Made by a program: the position numbers and the translations under genes. 58,842 nucleotides of DNA from Chara braunii (Eukaryota > Streptophyta > Charophyceae > Charales > Characeae), in the NCBI GenBank assembly GCA_003427395.1, contig BFEA01000109.1, forward strand, positions 2,664,038 to 2,722,879, in the 5' to 3' direction. The notes below the pieces were generated by a model. It did no database searches, was not told the origin of the DNA, and was given only the letters and a program-made list of their open reading frames with translations. Below are positions 43,569 to 52,713 of this stretch, one piece after another; position 1 is the first letter of the stretch, and each line of letters begins with the position of its first letter.

Positions 43569-43860
43569 GTGAGGTAAGCGGACTCGAACCGCTGACATCC
43601 GCCACGGGGTAAGCAACTACCTCAGTAATTCCTCTCTTCCATTTCACCTAGGAATTAGCAGATTAGCAATTACTTCCCCCCGAACGTAGCATACAACTTT
43701 CGTCGTACTACGCTCTCCATAGGGAATTCAAGATTTGAATGTCCTAATCTATTATTAAGATTTCTTTTCAAGTTCAAAGAATCTGAATCCTTATCTTGAA
43801 ATTCAAGCTCTCTTTACTTTAGTGAATTTTCGGCAATTCCTAGATATTTCCCTACGGTGA
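43569..43860 (-). pseudogene. trnA-UGC: Plastid DNA insertion: trnA(UGC) intron 3' end and 3' exon
   Basis: On the minus strand GGCGGATGTCAGCGGTTCGA then GTCCGCTTACCTCA (43570-43605) equals the 3' exon of plastid tRNA-Ala(UGC). Directly before it comes CTTACCCCGT, the intron 3' border. At 43681-43717 GAGCGTAGTACGACGAAAGT, TGTATGCTACGTTC is a group II intron domain V hairpin (GAGC...GAAA...GTTC). This order is that of the plastid rRNA operon spacer. The tRNA 3' terminus differs from TCTCCA and the 5' exon is missing, so it cannot be functional. The remaining 43720-43860 is probably intron too. Surrounding sequence is nuclear-type. Confidence 0.85.
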
Positions 43861-44890
43861 CCTCGCTACTGCATCAATCAATCGGCAGACTTGTTCTGTT
43901 TCAGCATCTTAGGAAAGCCTGCCAGGAACCATTCTGCAATGCAAACGAAGATGAGGTGGGATCACGTGGGGAGGTAACCATGAAAGGCATGACCTGGGTC
44001 TTCCACATCAGGCCCGCATGGCTTATTGTGAGGAGTAGTTTGATCCACTCCTCTTTTTTCTCTTTTTTTTTCAGGGGGCAGGGAGAGGAGGGAGAATGGC
44101 ACACCCTCGGGCTGTTCTGACACTGGGGACATAGTGCACTTTCTAGTAAGCTTCGCCTGCAAAAACAGAAAAGGAAAAAACACAAAAGAAAGAAAGGCAG
44201 GCTTTTTTTCACAATAAGACAAATAAGAGCCCGAGAGTACTACCCTATCATATGACGCTTCCTTCACAATAAGACAAAAAAGAGCCCGAGAGTAGACAAA
44301 AACCCGCATGCAAGAAAATGGGAAGGAAGCCTTTTTTTCCTTCATCTTTTGAGTGTTTTGTTTCGGGAGCCATGACCTTTGCAGCATTGTTTTTTTTTTT
44401 TTTTTTCAAATTTGCAGCATTGTTTTTGTTTTGTGCTGTGCAAGAATTCTGGACTTTTTTAAGAATATCATGTACGTTGTCCCGTTGATGTTATTGCTAA
44501 AGATTCAGATTCAGGCTTTGTTTGATGTGTTCTATGAATATGTTTGTGATCAACCGATCTTGCATGTATGACCCGTGCTTGTTGAGCTGTGATGCTATGT
44601 GCACAAGTGCATGCGCGTGTGGGTGAGTCTCAGTTTGGTGGGCTCGGATGATGTCCTTGACGATTGGCCCAGGGAAGTTGCTGGAAGTCGCCTCCAACTA
44701 TAAGAGTGACACTGATGTGAAGCAGGTTGTGCATTGTATGAATGAAACAATCAGCACTCAATCCGCTTGGCAGTTGCTCTTCGGGTGGGGGACTTCTCAC
44801 GAGTAGCATTGACATGAGAGTCATAATGCCTGGCGTGCATCTTGGAACATTTCCAGGAAGGTAAAAGGCAAAGAATAAACGAAGTAGCAT
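43861..44890 (-). other. Possible fragments of a host gene, unassigned
   Basis: On the minus strand 44890-44630 is open for 86 codons with protein-like text (PGIMTLMSMLLVRSPPPEEQ, FIHTMHNLLHISVTLIVG). Near 43895-43945 a segment after TTTGCATTGCAG reads EWFLAGFPKMLKQNKSAD then a stop. Together they could be 3' exons of a minus-strand gene. No family is recognised and splice borders between them are not convincing. Confidence 0.2.
44205..44297 (+). repeat. Tandem duplication, period 54
   Basis: TTCACAATAAGACAAATAAG then AGCCCGAGAGTA at ~44208-44240 recurs at ~44262-44294 with one base change. Confidence 0.85.
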
Positions 44891-45257
44891 GTGTCAGAGT
44901 CACATAACGGACAGCCTGGCACAGTCCCCACCCTTCTCTCTCTCTCTCTCACACACACACAAAAAAAAAAAAAAAAAAGAATCAAAAGACAAAAGACATC
45001 CTGGCACTTAGCACGGATATACCTCCCACACCTCGCCGGCTTCCCCCTCTCTCCTCCCTTCCCCCGTCTACCTCTCTGTCAGACACACGTACGGGAAAAA
45101 AGCTTGACGAACCTTCAACCTCCCCCCCAGCCACCGACTTCCTCCTAATCCTCATCAACTCACCCATTAAATAGAGAAAAGAAAAAGGCAAAAAAGCATG
45201 ATGAGCCTTTAACTTCCCCCCCAGCCACTGACTTCCTCCTAATCCTCGTCAACTCAC

Positions 45258-45259
<2 letters not shown>

Positions 45260-45308
<49 letters not shown>

Positions 45309-45416
45309 CTGCTGACTTTCCCGTAACCGTCCACCCTTCCCCGTTCTTATCACTCTCTCGCATGCAGAAAAAGAGATGCAAAAGGCTGACTCCCCCTAAT
45401 CCTTCTCCCTTCCCCC

Positions 45417-45479
<63 letters not shown>

Positions 45480-45665
45480 NNNNNNNNNNNNNNNNNNNNN
45501 NNNNNNNNNNNNNNNNNNNNNNNNNNNNNNNNNNNNNNNNNNNNNNNNNNNNNNNNNNNNNNNNNNNNNNNNNNNNNNNNNNNNNNNNNNNNNNNNNNNN
45601 NNNNNNNNNNNNNNNNNNNNNNNNNNNNNNNNNNNNNNNNNNNNNNNNNNNNNNNNNNNNNNNNN
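45260..45665. repeat. (CT)n arrays and assembly gap
   Basis: CT arrays at about 45260-45306 and 45420-45479 flank a short spacer that itself duplicates upstream text (CCCAGCCAC.GACTTCCTCCT at ~45125 and ~45220). A run of N fills 45480-45665, so the true length of the second array is unknown. Confidence 0.95.
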
Positions 45666-46789
45666 AGGAAAAATCGCTCCTCATGGCGCTGCCACGTGGC
45701 ACGTTTTGGGACTTCCACACTCCAACTTAGCCCTGCCCCTCTTCCCTGTCCCCCCATATTTCCCCCATCCACAACATGTACGTCACTGTACCATGCTTAC
45801 CCCTGAACTCTTCCTTCCCTCCCATGACGCTGTGCCATGCGCCACCTCATCCTCTTCCTCCAACTCCACCCACGCTATCGCTCTGCGCCTCTTCAAATTA
45901 TTTCCTCCCCCCATCCTACTGTGGCTTCTGCTGCCCTTCTTTCCTCTCCTTACCCCAATTCTCACGCACCCCTCTCCCACCAACCTCACTCCCCTTCGCC
46001 CAATCTCCGCCTGACCTCCTTCCCTCTATTTCCCCCATCCTCCTCCGACCGATTTGCACTGACCTCCTCCTTCCAACCAATCTCCTTCCTCCCCTTCCTT
46101 CCTTTGCCCAATCTCCACCTGAACTCCTGCTTCCGCCCTACTCTCTGCCGCCTTTCCACTGCCTACTGGCCTCCTCCGCACCTTCTCTTCAACCTCCCTC
46201 TGGCGTCCGTCCGCCTGGCCGCCTCATTCCCCTTCATCCGCCCCCTTCGTTCGCCGGATCTTTGTCTGACCTCCTCCTTCCCCCGATCTCCTTCCTCCCC
46301 TTCCTTCCTCAGCCCAATCACCACCTGACCTCCTTCCATTCCTCCCTTCGCCGTACTCCCTACCTGCCGGTCTTGCCCCTTCCTCGACCGGCGGCCCTCC
46401 TTTCATAACGCCCAACCTAAGATGTGCTTTTTCTGTACCCAGTGGATGTAAACGCTCCATTTGTTATCAAAATCGCTCCATTTTTTTTAAAGATCTCAAC
46501 ACGGTTGCACACACGCAAGAAGAGAGGGAAAGCAGGAGAGAGAAAAACGCATTTCATGTAACACACTTCCTCCTCTCGCTCTTCCTTCCTCACACCTTTG
46601 TCCTCGTCTCTCTCTTCCACCACCACATCTTGTGCCTCCTCAAGATCTTCCTCCTCAAGATTCTCCATCGGTCTTTTCTCTATGGAGCGGCCTTATGATT
46701 AACAGTCCTGCGCCAGGTATTTCAGGGTATCAATATTTCTTTCCATATTGCACTCTCTTCCTCCCCAATCCCTTCACACACCACACGGC

Positions 46790-46793
<4 letters not shown>
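45666..46793. other. Pyrimidine-rich degenerate repeats, no gene
   Basis: From about 45990 to 46400 words like TTCGCCCAATCTCC.CCTGACC and TCCTCCTTCC recur every ~100 bp. Open frames here (e.g. 45776-46408) are Pro/Ser/Leu rich and follow from composition. Nothing coding is recognised. Confidence 0.5.

Positions 46794-46822
<29 letters not shown>
46794..46822. repeat. (CT)n microsatellite
   Basis: About 14 CT units, followed nearby by a short GT tract at 46841-46852. Confidence 0.95.
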
Positions 46823-46827
<5 letters not shown>

Positions 46828-47214
46828 CACACCTCTCGCTGTGTGTGTGTGTGCGACCGCACTCGTGAGAGCACACGCTCGCCTTATTCACATTGGAAAA
46901 ACAAATGTGGCGCTAAGCCTAAACGCAAATTGAGAAAGCTAAGAAAAACGGAATGCACTCTCTATATCGTCCCCAGATAAGGGAGCACGAAGCGAGGGAG
47001 GTCGGAGGGCCGAGGAAGGTACTGCCACCGGAGGAAGGAGGGAGAAGGCGAGGGAGGGAAGAGGAAGGGAGAAAGGGAGGAAGAAGGGAGGGCCGATGGG
47101 GCAGGGGTGAGGGAGGGAGGAGAGATGGTCGAGGCAGGAATGGAGGACAGGCCGACGGAAGGAGGATAGAGGGTCGAGGCAGGACAGGCCGAGGGAGGCG
47201 GGATGGTGATGGTG

Positions 47215-47216
<2 letters not shown>

Positions 47217-47261
<45 letters not shown>
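47217..47261. repeat. (CT)n microsatellite
   Basis: About 22 CT units directly before the minisatellite. The preceding 46980-47210 is a GGGAGG-rich purine tract without a gene. Confidence 0.95.
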
Positions 47262-47262
<1 letters not shown>

Positions 47263-47265
<3 letters not shown>

Positions 47266-47650
47266 AGAGCACTGGTCATGCACGTAGAGCACCGAAATAC
47301 AAAAGCACGGATCCACAATGTAGACCACTGATCATGCACGTAGAGCACCAAAATACAAAAGCACGGATCCATGATGTAGAGCACTGATCATGCACGTAGA
47401 GCACCAAAATGCAAAAGCACAGATCCACGATGTAGAAAACTGATCATGCACGTAAAGCACCAAAATACAAAAGCACGGATCCACGATGTAGAGCACTGAT
47501 CATGCACGTAGAGCACGTTGAGCACCAAATTACAAAAGCACGGATCCATGACGTAGTGCATTGATCATGCACGTAGAGCAAGTAGAGCACCAAAATACAA
47601 AAGCACGGATCCACAATGTAGAGCACTGATCATGCACGTAGAGCACACGT
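47263..47650 (+). repeat. Minisatellite, seven ~55-65 bp units
   Basis: Unit core: GTAGAGCACTGATCATGCAC then GTAGAGCACCAAAATACAAA and AGCACGGATCCAC.ATGTAGA. Unit length varies by small insertions such as GTTGAGCACC. Frames on the minus strand simply translate the repeat. Confidence 0.93.
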
Positions 47651-47797
47651 GCACGTAGCACTGACGGCCGAGCAGGAATCCACACTGCAGCGAAGAGAGA
47701 GAGCTATGGTGAAGGGAGGAGGCCAGAGAGCGAGAGAGAGAGAGAGCACTGTTCAACCGAGTTCACGTCAAGCACCGAACACCAAAGGAGAGCACAG

Positions 47798-47801
<4 letters not shown>

Positions 47802-47841
<40 letters not shown>
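47802..47841. repeat. (GA)n microsatellite
   Basis: About 20 GA units. Confidence 0.95.
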
Positions 47842-47845
<4 letters not shown>

Positions 47846-48170
47846 AGGGTAGGAGGGAGCAGTCGAATGTCGTAGCGTGCCGTAGCGACCCGTAGCGGCA
47901 GAGCGCCCGAGTGGACGATTGAGAAGCCCGCACCTTCGAATGGTGGGCGGATATACAGCCTGCCAATGAAAAAGTGGGCGGGCGATTTCAGGGCTGGGCG
48001 CAGGGCGCGCGTTCAGAAGTGGCGGGCAGGCGGGCTGGACCAACGCAAAAACGGCAGAAAAACAACGAAAAACAACCGAAAAAAAAGAAAAAAGAAAAAG
48101 CGGCAGGGCCATTTGGGCGGGGCGTTTCAGGCCATGCGCCACTTCAGGTATGAACCGGTATCGCACACCC

Positions 48171-48297
48171 CACGGCCCAGATTGCAGGCCGATCACCACC
48201 TGCGGACGGCCCAGATCGGAGGCGGAGGAGAAAAGTTTCTCATCGGCCTGCAATCTGGGCCGTCCGAGGGTGGTGATCGGCCCGCAATCTGGGCCGT
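48171..48297. repeat. Imperfect inverted repeat, ~44 bp arms
   Basis: ACGGCCCAGATTGCAGGCCG, ATCACCACC, GGACGGCCCAGAT at 48171-48213 pairs with the complementary block ending at 48297, with about three mismatches and a ~40 base loop. Within it the word CGGCCCAGAT / ATCTGGGCCG is itself repeated, so alternative folds exist. Confidence 0.8.
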
Positions 48298-48501
48298 GCG
48301 ATATGATGTTAGCGGTTTTCATATTATTGTAGATATATGGTGTGGGTGAGTGATAGTCTGCTTTCATATTCGTCACGGGTACCTTGAGGGCAGTGGTTGG
48401 TGCCCACCTCAAGATATCAGTTGTCGGGCAGTCCTTGATGCTTAACCACAACCAGGGTTAGGGTCGATTATCACTTACAGTGTAATCAGTTAGGGGATTC
48501 C

Positions 48502-48561
48502 GCAGACTGTCGAGGGTTCAGCCTCCTGATGAGTCGGTGAAACTCCAACGAAACAGTTTGT
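48502..48561 (+). ncRNA. Hammerhead ribozyme, type III, copy 1
   Basis: Stem III is GCAGACTGT (48502-48510) pairing with ACAGTTTGT (48553-48561), including two G-U pairs. The cleavage triplet is GTC, with cleavage expected after C48511. Stem I is GAGG/CCTC around loop GTTCAG. The core CTGATGA is at 48526-48532. Stem II GTCGG/CCAAC around loop TGAAACT has one C-A mismatch. GAA is at 48550-48552. All invariant core bases are present. Loops I and II contain GTTCA and TGAA.C, able to pair as in natural hammerheads with loop-loop contacts. Self-cleaving type III hammerheads mark plant retrozymes, small nonautonomous retroelements replicating through circular RNA (family knowledge). Confidence 0.88.
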
Positions 48562-48692
48562 CACAGCCCCTCATTTGTTGTCCTCTTCCCCCTCTGCCTA
48601 CGGTTTACGGGGCAGCTCTATATCGTCAAACAGAGCTGCCCCGTAAACTGTAGACAGAAAGGGAGAAGAGGACAACAAACGAGGGGCTGTTG

Positions 48693-48752
48693 ACAAACTG
48701 TTTCGTTGGAGTTTCACCGACTCATCAGGAGGCTGAACTCTCGACAGTCTGC
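48693..48752 (-). ncRNA. Hammerhead ribozyme, type III, copy 2
   Basis: Same motif on the opposite strand: stem III GCAGACTGT/ACAGTTTGT, GTC cleavage triplet, GAG/CTC stem I (one pair weaker than copy 1 because GAGG became GAGA), CTGATGA, stem II GTCGG/CCAAC, GAA. It lies on the other arm of the palindrome, so copies 1 and 2 are convergent. Confidence 0.85.
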
Positions 48753-49051
48753 AGAATCCCCTAACTGATTACACTGTAAGTGAAAATCGACCCTAACCCC
48801 AGTTGTGGTTAAGCATCAAGGACTGCCCGGCAACTGATACCTTGAGGTGGGCACCAACCACTGCCCTCAAGGTACCGTGACGAAAATCAAAGCAGACTAT
48901 CACTCACCCACACCAATGGAAAACCTGTACAGACTGTCGGTTCACACCCCATCACAAGCCAGCAAAACACCCTATATATATCGTCACAAACAGAACTGCC
49001 CGGTAAACTGTAGGCAGAGAGAGAGAAGAAGACAACAAACGAGGGGCTGTG

Positions 49052-49091
49052 ACAAACTGTTTCGTCGGAGTTTCACCGACTCATCAGGAGG

Positions 49092-49094
<3 letters not shown>
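49052..49094 (-). pseudogene. Truncated hammerhead, copy 3
   Basis: CTGATGA, stem II with a perfect GTCGG/CCGAC, GAA and ACAGTTTGT are present. The 5' strand of stem III and stem I are replaced by a (TA)n tract starting at ~49095. The compensating base pair in stem II shows what the intact family looks like. Confidence 0.8.

Positions 49095-49133
<39 letters not shown>
49095..49133. repeat. (TA)n microsatellite
   Basis: About 19 TA units truncating hammerhead copy 3. Further short TA tracts recur at each junction of the ribozyme-tail modules. Confidence 0.95.
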
Positions 49134-49136
<3 letters not shown>

Positions 49137-49172
49137 CAAACAGAGCTGCATATATATATATCGTCATATATA

Positions 49173-49917
49173 CAGGGTTGCCAGGCCGAATGGACGGAGG
49201 CCCCTAAGCTGACCCCCGAACGTTCAGGCGTTCGGGTCCCTGTACGGGGCCCGAACCTGAAGGGGTTCGGACCCCGCCAAAAATTATTTGGGCACCTAAA
49301 TATTATTTTTCTTTTCTGAATTTTTTTTCCGTGCGTTCTTTGTGATGTAAGGTATCTCCTCAGTTTTGAAGCCATTCTGTTCAGCCAAACAAAAATGAAA
49401 AATCGGCAAAAATGGTGGTGTCAAAACTTGCTTGCCCACTCACTAATTTGTTTTTTCTCTCTTTTCACTTTTTGTTTTTCCTTTATTTCGGGCCATGAAA
49501 AAATTTATTATTTTTTCAAACTTTATTTCTAGATTCTCTATTATGTAAGATACACATATAAAAATTTTCATGGCATTTGTCACAGCCAAAAAAAAACGAA
49601 AAACCACCAAAGATGGCGGTGCCAAAAACGTGCTCGCCCACTCAATAATTTCATTCTCGTTTTATTTTTTCTAATTTTCATTATTATTATTTATTTTTTA
49701 GTATTTGATTTTTATTTCAAATTTGGTAACGAATTTGGATGTAACGTTTATTCTTCTGCATAACATATATTTTTTTCAGATTTTTTGGAATTCGTTTCTT
49801 TTTTTTTTTTTTGGGGGTCCGCCTTCGGCCGAACGGCCGAACGCGTCGAGACGGGGCGCCGAACGTTCGGACGTTCGGGTTTGGGCGTTCGGCCTGTCCC
49901 GAACGCCGGCAACCCTG
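49173..49917. mobile_element. hAT-like nonautonomous element (745 bp)
   Basis: Ends CAGGGTTGCC and GGCAACCCTG are exact inverted repeats, with further subterminal similarity AGGCCGAA. It sits in a TA tract, so an 8 bp target duplication (CATATATA/TATATATA) is possible but not provable. The interior is AT-rich with a ~180 bp internal duplication (AAATCGGCAAAAATGGTGG versus AAACCACCAAAGATGGCGG). CAGGG termini and 8 bp target sites are features of hAT elements (family knowledge). Confidence 0.7.
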
Positions 49918-50000
49918 TATATATATCGTCAAATAGAACTGCCCGGTAAACCGTAGGCAGAGAGGGAGAAGAGGACAACAAACGAGGGGCTGTGACAAAC
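49918..50000 (-). repeat. Ribozyme-tail module without core
   Basis: On the minus strand it carries TTTGTCACAGCCCCTCGTTT, the CT-rich block and CGGTTTACCGGGCAG, i.e. the sequence normally following the hammerhead. The core itself is missing. Confidence 0.75.
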
Positions 50001-50125
50001 CCTGTATATATATATTATACATATTATATATGTATATACTATATAGTCAAACAGATATATATACTGTGTTGTGACCTGTACACACCCCGTATAAGTACAG
50101 AGTCATACTCCTGTACTCGTATTAG

Positions 50126-50384
50126 CTAGGCTACCAGACTGGCCTGGGGTCACGTGCCTGGCCGGACCAAAACAATAAAAAATTATAAAATTTATACAAA
50201 TTATTTTTAAATTTTATTTTTGATTTTAAATTTGGTGAATAATTTCGATGTGACCCTGAGGCAAAAGTTGTTCAGCTTATTTTTCTGCATAACATAGTTT
50301 TTTTTTTTGGATTTTTTGGATTTTTTTTTATCATTATTTTTTTTGCTGGGACCTTCCTTGGGCGGCCCAGCTGGTAGCCTAGCT
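50126..50384. mobile_element. MITE with AGCTAGGCTACCAG ends (259 bp)
   Basis: Perfect 14 bp inverted repeats AGCTAGGCTACCAG and CTGGTAGCCTAGCT. The AT-rich interior shares segments with the element at 49173-49917 (AAATTTGGT.A.GAATTT.GATGT, TTCTGCATAACAT). No coding capacity. Confidence 0.75.
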
Positions 50385-50748
50385 TTTACCCGGTACTGTT
50401 TTTATTTTCCCCCTCAAATTCTAATAAGAATCTGCAGATGATGCTCAGCCAAATGTTGCTTGTTTTGTGCTGCTGCATAACTTCTTTTTCCCCAGATTTT
50501 TTGACGACATTTTTTTCTTTTCTTCGTTTCCCCGTACGGGGGCATACAAACATACGAGATGACGTACAGGTTCCCGTACAGGTCCCGTACATATTTTTCC
50601 TGTACGTTTCGCACGGAGAGGCACCATACGTGTACGGTCGGTAACGTATATATCGTAAAACAGAGCTGCTCGGTATATATCGTCAAACAGAGCTGCCCGG
50701 TAAACCGTAGGCAGCGAGGGAGAAGAGGATAACAAACGAGGGGCTGTG

Positions 50749-50784
50749 ACAAACTGATTCGTCGAAGTTTCACCGATTCATCAG
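50749..50784 (-). pseudogene. Truncated hammerhead, copy 4
   Basis: CTGATGA, stem II ATCGG/TCGAC, GAA and TCAGTTTGT remain; the 5' half is replaced by CATATGC. The tail module follows on the minus strand (to ~50670), and an inverted copy of the tail begins at 50790 on the plus strand, so a second small palindrome exists here. Confidence 0.75.
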
Positions 50785-50789
50785 GCATA

Positions 50790-50875
50790 TGAAACAGTTT
50801 GTCACAGCCCCTCGTTTGTTGTCCTCTTCTCCTCTTCTCCCTCTCTGCCTACGGTTTACCGGCTAGCTCTGTTTG
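50790..50875 (+). repeat. Ribozyme-tail module, plus strand
   Basis: AAACAGTTTGTCACAGCCCC then the CT-rich block and CGGTTTACCGG; no core upstream except the inverse one. Confidence 0.75.
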
Positions 50876-51250
50876 ACCTGCAACAAATTAGCAAGGACCC
50901 ATCGTGAAACAGAGATAGGCATAAGACTTCCAGTTTTGTACGAGTGGGCCGAGTGGGCCGAGAATATATAGTCTGGATTCAAATTCAGGTCTGTGTATCA
51001 GCGATTACGGGTCACTAATTCTCCATTTTTCCGTTTTTCTTTTCTTAGGAATATGTGCAGTAGCCCTAAGGGCCTCTACTCACCACATGCACAAAAGACA
51101 AAACATATAGAGTACATATTCGGCCAGCACCTGCTCCACTTCATACTCATCGCCTGGCTCGATTTTGGTGAAGGGTCTGCACTAATTTGCTGCGAGGACC
51201 CTTCAGATTACCTGCAGGGGCCCTCTGATATGTGTGAAAAGGACCCTCCA

Positions 51251-51287
<37 letters not shown>

Positions 51288-52078
51288 CTGTGTACACACA
51301 CACACCACTAAAAATAATAATAATAATAATGAAAATAATAATAATAAAAAAATTGAGCGCATCACTAAGATGTGCAAGGCGCACGCGCACCGAACGACGC
51401 TCTGCAGAAGTGCACCGCGAGTATGACCCAAAGTGCACACACAAGCACATTGCATGATTCAAAGCAAGAACCCCCCGCAAAAGGAATCCTGCACCCATAC
51501 AGAATACTTTATATCGGCAAAAAGCAAACAACTGCCAACGATGAGTGGCAATGACCGGTAATCCATCATGCATACATGGACATATACCTACTGCTTCAGA
51601 ATACTCCATGTGTACAGAATGACAGGAATGGACAGAACTTGAAGAAGCACAGGCGCACTCTTTACGATGCCACACACAAACGATTGCGATCAATAATTTT
51701 TGGATCGAGATTGGGACACGAGGCAATTGCAAGTACACCAACCGTTACATGCACTCGTTGCAGCAATAGACTTTATTCATACAGAGGTAGAGCATCAAGA
51801 AGAACCGTCGAGGTTGACGGGGGAGGGAGGAGACTACCTTCTTCACCTGACCGTATAGTCCTTTTTGCTGCATCTGGACTGAAAGGTGAGCCAGATACGG
51901 CTATCATGACCATATGTTCTATTCGGGGGGCAAGATGGGAGGAGAGCTTCATGGATAAATTACCTTCCCGTTCAAAACACACACGCTCTCTCTGCCCAAC
52001 CTTTTTTAAAAATATGACAAGTAATCAGGAAGGCTGTGCAAGCTACTGCCATGGAACTACTCCTGCCTGCATGTTCAC
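50876..52078. other. No gene recognised; short (CT)n at 51256-51285
   Basis: A plus-strand frame of 198 codons (51576-52172) exists but has no recognisable domain and runs into the downstream duplicated repeat, so it is not called as a gene. An ATAATAATA tract lies at 51311-51348. Confidence 0.35.
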
Positions 52079-52705
52079 GGAACAGTTCCCAACTCTGAGC
52101 CGTCAGATCAGCAACTTGATCTACTGTCATCAGGGGAACAACAGCCCATGCTCATTCGGTTTCTCGGAGTAGCAATTGCAGTCATTCCCCATAAACTTCT
52201 GCATCGAGGGTGAAGGGTGAACAGTTGCAAAAATCCCTAGTAATTACAATCTGCATTTTGCTAGGAATCGAACCTGAGCATCACCCTCATCATTAGCCTA
52301 ATCACTTCTTCACAGTGAACCTAAACACAGCAATCCCTTCCCTACCGAGCCTCCCCCCTCTATGAAAAGAGCAGATTAAAAATGCTGCGCGTACTGACAA
52401 GCAGCTCACATCCCGGTGAGTTGAGGTGCAGGCCTGAAGCAGGCATCCAATCCTGCACAGTGCACACCCGTGGAACACTTCCCAATTCCAACCATCAGAT
52501 CAATCACTCATCTGCTATCATCTGGGGACCAACAGCCCATTCTCATTACGCCGGAGTAACAACTGCAATCATTCCCCGCTTCTGCATCAAGGGAAAAAGG
52601 TTCAGCAGTGGCAAAAATCCCAATTAATTGGTTCTAGTGATCCAATCTGCATTGCTGGGAATCGAACCTGACCATCGCTCCATCATCAGCCTGAGCAATG
52701 CCCTA
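52079..52705 (+). repeat. Direct duplication, ~235 bp unit, offset ~393
   Basis: Segments 52079-52320 and 52472-52705 share GTTCCCAA.T, ACAACAGCCCAT.CTCATT, CAATCATTCCCC, TTCTGCATC.AGGG and the tRNA-like GGAATCGAACCTGA.CATC in order. Confidence 0.8.
52649..52701 (-). other. tRNA-like minihelix
   Basis: On the minus strand GCATTGCT pairs perfectly with AGCAATGC as an acceptor-like stem. Between them lie a D-arm-like CAGGCTGATGATGG and a T-arm-like GGTTCGATTCCC. The anticodon arm is absent (53 nt in all). The related copy at ~52253-52305 has lost the stem. Confidence 0.5.
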
Positions 52706-52713
52706 CCCCGAAT

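Larger units (their letters stand above)
48339..48914. repeat. 0.57 kb palindrome carrying two hammerhead ribozymes
   Basis: Left arm 48339-48619 and right arm 48632-48914 are reverse complements with scattered substitutions and a 12-base centre. The centre is closed by TTTACGGGGCAGCTCT / AGAGCTGCCCCGTAAA. Each arm contains a complete hammerhead motif on the strand that reads towards the centre. Confidence 0.9.

Noticed and set aside
43569-43605. A complete nuclear tRNA gene on the minus strand
   Set aside because: Only the T-arm and 3' half are present. The upstream group II domain V shows it is the 3' exon of plastid trnA(UGC).
45776-46408. 210-codon plus-strand Pro/Leu/Ser-rich frame
   Set aside because: It follows from pyrimidine-rich tandem sequence; other frames are equally open and no domain is seen.
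48526-48561. Hammerhead with a minimal stem III formed by ACA/TGT after GAA and stem I open
   Set aside because: No stem I partner is found that way. The type III fold with GCAGACTGT/ACAGTTTGT satisfies all stems.
51576-52172. 198-codon plus-strand frame as a gene
   Set aside because: No recognisable domain, it runs into a duplicated noncoding repeat, and codon use is unremarkable.
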